NCBI RefSeq assembly: GCF_025252405.1
Contig: NZ_CP104307.1
Coordinates: 2,170,001 to 2,234,000, forward strand
Length of the DNA stretch: 64,000 bases
Origin: Flavobacterium sp. TR2
Lineage (GTDB): Bacteria > Bacteroidota > Bacteroidia > Flavobacteriales > Flavobacteriaceae
Reading direction: 5' to 3'
The position numbers and the translations under genes were made by a program. The notes beneath the pieces were generated by a model, which saw only the letters and a list, made by a program, of their open reading frames with translations, had not been told where the DNA came from and did no database searches. Below are positions 48,305 to 55,302 of this stretch, piece after piece. Each line of letters starts with the position of its first letter. Within the stretch, counting starts at the first letter, position 1.

Positions 48305-48709
48305 TTAATAGTCGGATAAATCATTCGTAATTCTTTCTTCTGTTGGCCTTAAAAAAATGAGATATACAATGAGAAGCAATCCGAATATGATGAATTCAGG
48401 CTTTAAGATTAATATTAAAAAAGCTGCGCCTTCAAGAACTGCCCATCGCATAATAGAAGCCGTTTGGTAAACTGGAAGTTTGTCTTCGAGTTTTAGCTTC
48501 GGATCGATCTGTTTTAATTGCGCTTTAAATAATATACTGCTTGTAACAAAGGCAAGAACTGGAATAATAAGATATAGTATTGAATTTGAATCTATAGAAG
48601 GAATATTTAATGTTTCTAACGAAATGTCTCCTATAATGAAATACGCAATAATTGTTCCTGCACAAACACCAAGATGGATGATTTGTAAAGTTTTGATTTT
48701 TTCAGTCAT
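48305..48709 (-). CDS. Small integral membrane protein, unknown function
   Basis: 134 residues with four hydrophobic segments: about 10-27 (IHLGVCAGTIIAYFIIG), 44-61 (ILYLIIPVLAFVTSSILF), 86-103 (AVLEGAAFLILILKP) and 104-120 (EFIIFGLLLIVYLIFL). The C-terminus is short, acidic and cytosolic. I do not recognise a named family; similar short four-helix proteins are common in Flavobacteria. Single gene, ending at the shared terminator. Confidence 0.72.
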   Translation of the reverse strand: MTEKIKTLQIIHLGVCAGTIIAYFIIGDISLETLNIPSIDSNSILYLIIPVLAFVTSSILFKAQLKQIDPKLKLEDKLPVYQTASIMRWAVLEGAAFLILILKPEFIIFGLLLIVYLIFLRPTEERITNDLSDY

Positions 48710-48811
48710 AATTTGGTTTAGATTTGAGGTTGAGAGTATGCAAGTTAATACTAATTGTTTTTAAATAAGTAATTTATGGTTTTAATTTTATCAAATGGGT
48801 AGCATCATAAA

Positions 48812-48843
48812 CAAAAAAAAGACACTAATCAATAGTGCCTTTT
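48812..48843 (-). terminator. Intrinsic terminator of the DUF1810 gene
   Basis: On the minus strand GGCACTA / TAGTGTC (one G-T) with a 5-nt loop, then eight T. Confidence 0.78.
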
Positions 48844-48868
48844 AAATGATAATCGCTGTAAACTCAGG

Positions 48869-49330
48869 TTATATTTCAACCGGTTCATCAACAGATTTTA
48901 TAGTTGAATTAATAATAGACAAAGTAAGCGGATCGGTTTCTCCAGAAAAGAAAGCCTCCAGAATTTCCTGAAATATTGGATTTGCATTCTCTACCAAAGA
49001 AAATAAAGTCATGCAAGAACGCAATTTTCGGGCATCTAAATCGCCAAAAATTCCATCTGCCGATTTCATTTTAAAAGTTAATAATAATTCTGAAATTTCA
49101 ATTAAATGTTTTCCTAAAATAGGATGCTCCAAATAATCTGCTGCTTCTTTTAGATCGTTAATGGCATATAGATTTGCAGTATCGCTTTTACCCAATCCTT
49201 TAATTTGAGGAAAAATAAACCACATCCAATGCGTTTCTTTTTTCCCTTTTCCGATTTCAGAAAGAGCAGTAAGATAAAGTTTGTTCTGCGCATCTAAGAA
49301 GCGCGCTAAATCGTTGTTTGAATAAGCCAT
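48869..49330 (-). CDS. DUF1810 family protein
   Basis: 153 residues. The start DLARFLDAQNKLYLTALSEIGKGKKETHWMWFIFPQIKGLGKS is diagnostic of DUF1810; later L.HPILGKHLIEISELLL and FGDLDARKLRSCMTLF are also conserved. The family is small, soluble and mostly alpha-helical; no function is established to my knowledge. It lies upstream of the alkylation-repair cluster in the same direction but is separated from it by about 157 bp and has its own terminator. Confidence 0.85.
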   Translation of the reverse strand: MAYSNNDLARFLDAQNKLYLTALSEIGKGKKETHWMWFIFPQIKGLGKSDTANLYAINDLKEAADYLEHPILGKHLIEISELLLTFKMKSADGIFGDLDARKLRSCMTLFSLVENANPIFQEILEAFFSGETDPLTLSIINSTIKSVDEPVEI

Positions 49331-49487
49331 TACGGTATTATATTTTTTTAAAAGGTTGCAAAAATAGTAAAAAAGGAAGGTTCAGCCTAATAAAACGTTC
49401 ATACAATCAGTATTTTAACTTTTTTCGACAGAATTTTCCTCGTCAATATTGAGCTAATAAATCAGCTAGTTTTTAGTTCTGAATGCA

Positions 49488-50114
49488 TTACGCATTACGT
49501 TGCGTTTGCCTAAAAGTTAAATTTATTCGGGGCAAAACTTTGCGCGCTGTTTTGGGTACGTGATGCTGCCAAAAACTATTGGTAGTTCCCGCCATTAGTA
49601 GGAAAGAGCCATGATGAAGCGGTATTTCGACCAGCGGAATATCTTTTCTAAATTTGTGGCGAAGTTTAAACATTCGGGTTTCTCCAAAAGTGACAGATGC
49701 TATAATTGGATCTTTGCCAGAATTGTCTTCACGATCGCTGTGCCAGCCAACGCCATCTTTTCCGTTTCGGTATAAATTTAACAGAAGGCTGTTAAAATCA
49801 AGCTGGGTTTCTTTTTCAACACGGCTTCTAATTTTTAACAATTCATACGTCCAGTCAGGTCCGTTTGGATCGGCTCCTGCATTATCTTTATCCTCATACC
49901 AGGCAATCATTCTGGGTACAGTGTAGGTTTTGTCATAAATTTCCATTTCATATTCTCTCCATTTCGTTTTACGAAGTATTCTTTCATAAAAAGAATCTGA
50001 TTCTTCTTTACTGAAGAAATTTTCAATCAGAATTAGTTCGCAATCCGGAAGATCAAATATTTTTTTACCTCCGTGCCCAGTGGTAAATAATTCGGTGTCG
50101 GTAAATAGTGTCAT
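49488..50114 (-). CDS. AlkB-type 2-oxoglutarate/Fe(II) dioxygenase (ALKBH2-like)
   Basis: 208 residues. The iron triad H125-x-D127 (GWHSDRED) and H184 (FWQHHVP) and the 2-oxoglutarate arginines in RKVLPRINLTFR are all present; PRMIAWYED and NLLLNLYRNGKDGVGWH match the ALKBH2/3 type. It reverses N1-methyladenine and N3-methylcytosine lesions by oxidative demethylation. Same strand as and just downstream of the exonuclease/GIY-YIG gene (41-bp gap), so probably co-expressed with a repair cluster. Confidence 0.93.
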   Translation of the reverse strand: MTLFTDTELFTTGHGGKKIFDLPDCELILIENFFSKEESDSFYERILRKTKWREYEMEIYDKTYTVPRMIAWYEDKDNAGADPNGPDWTYELLKIRSRVEKETQLDFNSLLLNLYRNGKDGVGWHSDREDNSGKDPIIASVTFGETRMFKLRHKFRKDIPLVEIPLHHGSFLLMAGTTNSFWQHHVPKTARKVLPRINLTFRQTQRNA

Positions 50115-50155
50115 AATTTTGATTTTTTACAGCTCTATTTTTCTCTAATTCGATT

Positions 50156-51535
50156 TTAGACTAAGAAATGCTTTTTAAAAAACACTTTTCTTGGATGTTT
50201 TTCTGCGTAAGAAAAAATCAATTGCTCTATATATTGGTTGCTTTTATAAGGCGTAACATAATTTTTTACTTCTGAAGGCTCATGAATCGAAACATCCGAA
50301 GGAAGATATCCCATACCATAAAAATGTCCGTTTTCAATCCATATGCAGCTGCGTTCCTCTTTTGATTTTCCCTTATCGATAATAGCAAAAGTTGGCCTGT
50401 TGTTTAACAGATAATCAATAGCGTTATCGACTTGCGCGTTATGCATTATAGTATCGGGCAGACTCTGCACGTTATTATTATAAAAAAAATCTCCCTCTTC
50501 TGATTTTGAATATTTGCAGAAACGATGATCGATTTCAAAGCGTTCAGCCAGACTTCGAAGTAAATTGATGCCTTCATGCAAACTGCTAAATTCATGAATG
50601 CATACCTGAAACTTACTTACTTTTCCAATAGCTAAATATTTGTACCCGTTTCTAGCCTCGTATTGGTAAATGCCAAACTTTGCTTCAAAGCGTTTTAAAG
50701 CCCTGTTATAAGTCGGCCAGAGCTTTTTGATTTCTGTACACTCCAAAAGAAGCGCCATTAATTCTGTAGCGCAGACTTCAAAAGAAATTCCGTGAATATC
50801 CCTTAAAAAATGCTGCCTTTGCGGATTGATATTATTACCTGTAAAATGTGATGTTACGCGTTTTTTTAAATTAATTGCTTTTCCAACATAAATCACTTTT
50901 TTTGCCTGATTATAAAAGTAATAAACGCCTGGTTTGTCTGGCAGATTATTAAAATCATCTGGCGGAAGGTTAGGTGGCAAGCGCTGATCTTGAGCCGTTT
51001 TTTTGATCATTTTCTCGATTTCTCCAGCATCGTCCCATTCCAGCAAAAGAGAAAACAACAGTGCAGTAGCATCTGCATCTCCGCCCGCGCGGTGTCTGTT
51101 TTCTAAATTGATATTTAAAGAATTGCAAAGATTGCCTAAACTATAAGAACCCAATCCCGGCTTGATTTTTCTGGCTGCGCGAACGGTGCACAATTTTTTA
51201 GCAGACCATTTAAAACCAGATTGTTCCAGTTGATGATGAACGAATGAATAATCGAAATTGACATTGTGCGCCACGAAAATACGGTCTGTAAGCATTTCGA
51301 GAACTTTTTCTGAAATATCATCAAAGATTGGCGCATTGGCTACCATTTCGTTATTAATGCCTGTTAATCCAAAAATAGAAGGAGGGATGTCCTGTTGAGG
51401 ATTAACAAGTGTTTCATAACGATCCAGCACATTTTTGCCATCATGAATAATGATCGCAATTTCTGTAATGCGGCTACCGCTGGCATTTCCGCCTGTGGTT
51501 TCAATATCGACTATAGCATATTCCGTATTTTTCAT
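50156..51535 (-). CDS. DnaQ-like exonuclease fused to a GIY-YIG (UvrC/Cho-like) nuclease
   Basis: 459 residues. N-terminal DEDDh exonuclease, about 1-175: VDIETTGG (D10, E12), FVAHNVNFDYSFVHHQ, HRAGGDADAT. A GIY-YIG domain follows at about 200-280 (KPGVYYFYNQAKKVIYVGKAINLKKRVTSHF), as in the N-terminal incision module of UvrC and in Cho. The C-terminal 180 residues are less conserved and lack UvrC's RNase H-like 5' nuclease and helix-hairpin-helix. Such fusions are also known in Actinobacteria. A role in damage incision plus 3' trimming is inference. It lies 38 bp below umuC. Confidence 0.9.
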   Translation of the reverse strand: MKNTEYAIVDIETTGGNASGSRITEIAIIIHDGKNVLDRYETLVNPQQDIPPSIFGLTGINNEMVANAPIFDDISEKVLEMLTDRIFVAHNVNFDYSFVHHQLEQSGFKWSAKKLCTVRAARKIKPGLGSYSLGNLCNSLNINLENRHRAGGDADATALLFSLLLEWDDAGEIEKMIKKTAQDQRLPPNLPPDDFNNLPDKPGVYYFYNQAKKVIYVGKAINLKKRVTSHFTGNNINPQRQHFLRDIHGISFEVCATELMALLLECTEIKKLWPTYNRALKRFEAKFGIYQYEARNGYKYLAIGKVSKFQVCIHEFSSLHEGINLLRSLAERFEIDHRFCKYSKSEEGDFFYNNNVQSLPDTIMHNAQVDNAIDYLLNNRPTFAIIDKGKSKEERSCIWIENGHFYGMGYLPSDVSIHEPSEVKNYVTPYKSNQYIEQLIFSYAEKHPRKVFFKKHFLV

Positions 51536-51573
51536 CTTTATATAACGTAAAATGTTCTATTTCTGTTGTTCAA

Positions 51574-52833
51574 TTAAGTTTTGACTGTGATAATATCTTT
51601 AAGGAGAGTAGAGAATTTGGGAGATAATCTGTCCTGTTTCATTTTCCATTGTCGGCCTAAAGACTGTACGCCGAATTTAATTTTATTGTTGCCATAGCTC
51701 CGATTCATTTCATCAATTACTTTCATTAAAGGCTCATGTTTAGGGTTTGAAGTGTTAAATAAATTAAGCTGTGTTTCGTTATTTGGTGTTAAGCCCATTA
51801 CAATTACACCTGCTTTTTTATAGCGATAACCTTTTTTAAAAATAGCTTTAAACCCTTTTTGAGCTGCTGCATTAAGTTCTATCGTAGAATTGGTTGGAAA
51901 ATCTGTTGTAATTGTAATGCTTCTTGAATAATGAGATTCTTCGTTTTTTATAAAACTAGTCTGTATAAAAACGGTTACCATATTGCAATGACAATTTTGT
52001 CTCCTTAATTTTTCGGCACAAGAAGCTGTAAATGTGCTAATTCGCTCTGATATTTCTTCATAAGTAGTATATCTTTTTTCGAAAGATCTAGTTGTAGCAA
52101 TCATTTTTCGGTCTGATGCTTCCTCTAATTCTAAAGTCGGTTTCCCTTCCAATTCATGTTTTAATCTAAGCCCGACTACAGACATTTCTTTTCTTACCCA
52201 AGCATCTGGAAGTTGGGTAAATTCATAAGCTGTATTAATTTTTTTTGCTTTAAGTCTTTTCGCGTGTTTTCTCCCAATTCCCCAAACATCTTCAATTTTA
52301 GCCCATTTTAAGGCTTTGATTCTTTTTTCTTCAGAATCGATGCAATAAACATTTTGTGTGCGATCAGCAAATTTTCGAGCAATTTTATTCGCCATTTTGG
52401 CTAAGGCTTTGGTAGGTGCAAAACCTACACTTACGGGAATACCTGTTCCTTGTGTGACCTCTTTGCGTATTTTTAATCCAAGTGTATTCAGATCAAATAA
52501 ATCGTAACCCGAGAATTTTAAAAAAGCTTCGTCTATACTGTAAATTTCAATTTCAGGCGTATAAGTTCGCAGGAGATTCATTACCCGATTACTCATATCT
52601 CCATAGAGCGGATAATTTGAAGAATAAACAAAAATATTCTTTTCCTTAAAAATAGATTCGTATTTAAAGGCAGGAATTGCCATTGGTATACCCAGAGCTT
52701 TAGCTTCATCAGAACGTGAAATAACACAGCCATCATTGTTAGAAAGGATAACGATAGGTTTTCCTCTTAAATGCGGTTCAAATACTCTTTGGCAAGAAGC
52801 ATAAAAATTATTACAATCGACTAAAGCAAACAT
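51574..52833 (-). CDS. umuC: Y-family DNA polymerase V catalytic subunit UmuC
   Basis: 419 residues from the ATG at 52833 (MFALVDCNNFYASCQRVFEP); a longer frame to 52887 begins inside an inverted repeat. Palm residues D6 (ALVDCNNFYASC) and the YSIDEAF motif carry the metals; SNNDGCVISRSDEAKALGI and the little-finger/DUF4113 C-terminus identify UmuC rather than DinB. It copies past DNA lesions with UmuD'. Downstream partner of umuD; the 98-bp gap between them is filled by an inverted repeat. Confidence 0.95.
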   Translation of the reverse strand: MFALVDCNNFYASCQRVFEPHLRGKPIVILSNNDGCVISRSDEAKALGIPMAIPAFKYESIFKEKNIFVYSSNYPLYGDMSNRVMNLLRTYTPEIEIYSIDEAFLKFSGYDLFDLNTLGLKIRKEVTQGTGIPVSVGFAPTKALAKMANKIARKFADRTQNVYCIDSEEKRIKALKWAKIEDVWGIGRKHAKRLKAKKINTAYEFTQLPDAWVRKEMSVVGLRLKHELEGKPTLELEEASDRKMIATTRSFEKRYTTYEEISERISTFTASCAEKLRRQNCHCNMVTVFIQTSFIKNEESHYSRSITITTDFPTNSTIELNAAAQKGFKAIFKKGYRYKKAGVIVMGLTPNNETQLNLFNTSNPKHEPLMKVIDEMNRSYGNNKIKFGVQSLGRQWKMKQDRLSPKFSTLLKDIITVKT

Positions 52834-52860
52834 TTCTAAATGTATTTTTTGTTCTATTTT

Positions 52861-52924
52861 GTCAGTCTGAGTAAAGTCGAAGACCATGTATGCTATAAAG
52901 CGCTTCGACTTTGCTCAGCGTGAC
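52861..52924. repeat. Imperfect inverted repeat between umuD and umuC
   Basis: 22-nt arms (52861-52882 and 52903-52924) match at 19 positions; the shared core is CTGAGYAAAGTCGAAG and the spacer is 20 nt. The right arm CTTCGACTTTGCTCAGCGTG resembles a repeat that I recall as dispersed in flavobacterial intergenic regions. Confidence 0.8.
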
Positions 52925-52931
52925 ATTAAAT

Positions 52932-53387
52932 TCAAAAAGTTTTGATACTATGCGTTACAATTCCCCAGATCACAAAATTATTTTCTGAAGTCACTTTTAT
53001 AGGTTGATAATCTTCATTTTCGGCAATAAGCCAGATAATCTCTTTCTCTATTCTGATGCGTTTTACGGTAAATTCCCCATCGATCTGACAAACAGCGATT
53101 CTATTATTCTGCGGTTCTAGACTTTTATCAATAATCAATAAATCACCGTCATTGATGCCCACATTTTTCATAGAATATCCTTTTACTCTGGCAAAATAAG
53201 TGGTGTATTTATGCTTGATTAATTCTTTGTTGAGATCAATAGACAATTCAATAAAATCATCAGCAGGCGAAGGAAAACCAGCGCTGATACCAACGTCAAA
53301 AAAAGGCAGTTTTACTTCCGAACTTATATCTGGAGAGTATAGTTCAATTGATTTAGTGGTATTTATATTGCTTAGTTTCGTAATCAC
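52932..53387 (-). CDS. umuD: UmuD-type S24 autoprotease
   Basis: I choose the GTG at 53387, giving 151 residues: the frame is open to a TTG at 53417, but that codon lies in the -7 promoter box. Self-cleavage site A36-G37 (VGISAGFPSPADDF), nucleophile S72 (VKGYSMKN) and general-base K109 (GEFTVKR) fit UmuD. RecA-stimulated cleavage would yield UmuD', the partner of UmuC encoded downstream. E. coli UmuD is 139 residues. It is divergent from the S24 regulator gene, with which it shares a 91-bp control region. Confidence 0.9.
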   Translation of the reverse strand: MITKLSNINTTKSIELYSPDISSEVKLPFFDVGISAGFPSPADDFIELSIDLNKELIKHKYTTYFARVKGYSMKNVGINDGDLLIIDKSLEPQNNRIAVCQIDGEFTVKRIRIEKEIIWLIAENEDYQPIKVTSENNFVIWGIVTHSIKTF

Positions 53388-53403
53388 ATCAAAAAAATAA
53401 TTC

Positions 53404-53429
53404 TTTGTACAGAGCAAAATTAGTACAGA
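53404..53429. promoter_or_regulatory. Candidate damage-response operator between umuD and the S24 regulator
   Basis: GTACAGA occurs twice, at 53407-53413 and 53423-53429 (16-bp period, about 1.5 helical turns). The same bases also form an inverted repeat TTTGTAC-N12-GTACAGA. The sites bracket the umuD -7 box, so a bound repressor would block umuDC; they lie just upstream of the regulator's own promoter. Confidence 0.5.
53415..53422 (-). promoter_or_regulatory. Promoter -7 element of umuD
   Basis: Minus strand TAATTTTG, a perfect TAnnTTTG box. Transcription would start near 53408, about 21 nt before the GTG start at 53387. Confidence 0.6.
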
Positions 53430-53444
53430 TTAGAACATTTTTGG

Positions 53445-53452
53445 TATATTTG
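53445..53452 (+). promoter_or_regulatory. Promoter -7 element of the S24 regulator gene
   Basis: TATATTTG, a perfect TAnnTTTG box 26 bp before the start codon. No TTTG is visible at -33. Confidence 0.55.
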
Positions 53453-53478
53453 CTGTTCCAAATTATAACAAATTAATT

Positions 53479-54252
53479 ATGTCCTTATTTTCAGACAACA
53501 TCAGAGCATTAAGGGTTAAGCATAAAATATCGCAGGAGAAATTAGCTGAAAGCCTTAGCATTACCAGAGGTAGATACGTAAAATACGAAGATGGAACTTC
53601 GGAAGCGCCGTATGACATTTTAAAGAAAATTGCATTATATTTTCATATGAGTATTGACTTGATATTATCTGTCGATATACGTAAAATTGATGTGCAAAAT
53701 TTGATAAAACTGGAAGGTAACCGACTTATTTTACCCATTCAAGTAGATAGTTTTGGAGAAAATTATATCGAAATTGTATCTCAAAAAGCAAAAGCAGGTT
53801 ACCTCAACGGATATGCTGATCCGGAATATATTGAAAGTTTACAGCAGATTACCCTTCCGTTTTTAGGCCCTGGAAAACATCGCGGATTTCCTGTTGAGGG
53901 AGATTCGATGCCTCCGCACGAAGACGGTTCGATTATTATTGGCCGTTATGTAGAAAAGCTGGGAGAGGTGATGGACGGAAAAACCTATATTCTGATTACC
54001 AAAAATGAAGGAATGGTTTATAAGCGCCTGAATAAAAATAAAAAGAACGCTTTGGTTTTAGAATCAGATAACAGCTTTTACCCGAATTATGAAGTGAAAG
54101 CGTCTGATATTCTGGAGATTTGGGAATATGAATGCAACATTGGCCGATCTGATAAAAAACAAGAAACGACGGAAACTGGCGAAATGAAAGATTTGCTTTT
54201 AGAACTGAAAAGGGAAGTTAGAGAGATTAAGAACAATACTTCGAATGCCTAA
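53479..54252 (+). CDS. HTH-XRE / S24 peptidase transcriptional regulator (LexA/CI-like)
   Basis: 257 residues. N-terminal XRE helix-turn-helix (5-65; ISQEKLAESLSITRGRYVKYEDG). The S24 domain (about 95-220) retains all parts for self-cleavage: A106-G107 in QKAKAGYLNGY, S143 in VEGDSMPPHE and K182 in VYKRL. A charged helical tail (about 225-255) follows. It is probably a repressor that cleaves itself on DNA damage, as LexA and phage CI do. Divergent to umuD, with repeated sites between them, so the umuDC pair is the likely target. No other phage gene is present. Confidence 0.87.
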   Translation: MSLFSDNIRALRVKHKISQEKLAESLSITRGRYVKYEDGTSEAPYDILKKIALYFHMSIDLILSVDIRKIDVQNLIKLEGNRLILPIQVDSFGENYIEIVSQKAKAGYLNGYADPEYIESLQQITLPFLGPGKHRGFPVEGDSMPPHEDGSIIIGRYVEKLGEVMDGKTYILITKNEGMVYKRLNKNKKNALVLESDNSFYPNYEVKASDILEIWEYECNIGRSDKKQETTETGEMKDLLLELKREVREIKNNTSNA

Positions 54253-54260
54253 AATTTTTC

Positions 54261-54310
54261 CGCCACGAATTCACGAATTATTTTAAATCAAAATTCGTGA
54301 ATTCGTGGCG
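54261..54310. repeat. 19-bp perfect inverted repeat
   Basis: Arms CGCCACGAATTCACGAATT (54261-54279) and its complement (54292-54310) around a 12-nt A/T loop, between the converging S24 regulator and PAP2 genes. No T-tract follows; may act as a weak terminator for both. The sequence matches a dispersed motif that I recall from Flavobacterium genomes. Confidence 0.85.
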
Positions 54311-54366
54311 AATAAATTACCACAAAGAAAAATCTTTTTAATCTGTGAAATCTATGGCAAAAAAAT

Positions 54367-55128
54367 CTAAAAAACTTTTGCAAATCCCAAACCATATTGC
54401 TGGCCGTTATAAAAAGGCATAATCATAGAAGTCGATTTATTTTCAGAATCTGACTTGAATAACTTTTTAGTGATATACGGATTGATCCAATACGCAATTT
54501 TGGTACTCAAAATCCCAATTCCAGCACCAGCAGCAACATCTGTCAGCCAATGGCGGTTGTTGTAAATTCTGAAAAGTCCGGTTCCGGTTGCAACGGCGTA
54601 ACCTGCAATTCCGTACCAAATCGATTTGTCTTTATATTCTTGATATAAAAATTCGGCACCCATAAATGCCGTTGCAGTATGTCCAGAAGGAAATGAGTTA
54701 TTCGAACTTCCGTCAGGCCTTTCTTCATGTACGATTGATTTTAAACTCAAAACCGTTGTCGCCATAATGGCGTATGAAGTAACCAATATGACTGAACGAT
54801 CGCGCATATTATTTTTACCCTTAACACCAAAGGCATTCAAAGCATAAACAGATACTGCAGGCGCGTATTGCGAAAAGTCATCAATTGTGATTTTCTCATC
54901 AATGTCTTCAGTCACTTCTTTTTTAATTTGAGAGTTGAAACTCAGAAGTTGATCACTTTCTAGACCAATAACGCCATAGCCAATTAAAACTGACGGAATA
55001 ATTAATTGTTTGTAACTGAATTTTAAATGATTGGATGTACTGTCAATTTTTGTAATCGAATCATTTTGCTGTGCATTCGCAGAAAAAAAAACGAATAGAA
55101 ATATGGGGAGAATCGCTTTGTAAAACAT
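54367..55128 (-). CDS. PAP2-family phosphatase
   Basis: 253 residues with an N-terminal signal peptide (FVFFSANAQ). Acid-phosphatase motifs: EERPDGSSN (C1), FPSGHTATAFMG (C2) and RIYNNRHWLTDVAAG (C3, catalytic His). Several hydrophobic helices embed the core; this soluble-face, periplasmic type removes phosphate from lipid phosphates such as undecaprenyl- or phosphatidylglycerol-phosphate, or other esters. Substrate unknown. It is not clearly linked to the kdp genes that follow on the same strand 174 bp upstream. Confidence 0.9.
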   Translation of the reverse strand: MFYKAILPIFLFVFFSANAQQNDSITKIDSTSNHLKFSYKQLIIPSVLIGYGVIGLESDQLLSFNSQIKKEVTEDIDEKITIDDFSQYAPAVSVYALNAFGVKGKNNMRDRSVILVTSYAIMATTVLSLKSIVHEERPDGSSNNSFPSGHTATAFMGAEFLYQEYKDKSIWYGIAGYAVATGTGLFRIYNNRHWLTDVAAGAGIGILSTKIAYWINPYITKKLFKSDSENKSTSMIMPFYNGQQYGLGFAKVF

Positions 55129-55302
55129 TTTCAGTTGTTTTTATATTTTGCAATATTAACGAATGTTGGACCTCAGTATTTTGTACTTAATTGAACCTTA
55201 AGTGAATATTAATTAATGACAAAATTCAATTATAAAGATATTATATTTTTTGATATTTTATAAGAATTGTTTTATTTTTTTTAGATAGTCAGAATGAAAA
55301 TT

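Noticed and set aside
53388..53417. TTG start of umuD at 53417
   Set aside because: The codon is part of the TAATTTTG promoter box, so it would not be in the mRNA.
53479..54252. HTH-S24 regulator as a prophage CI repressor
   Set aside because: No other phage genes surround it; it is divergent to umuDC, so a damage-response role fits better.
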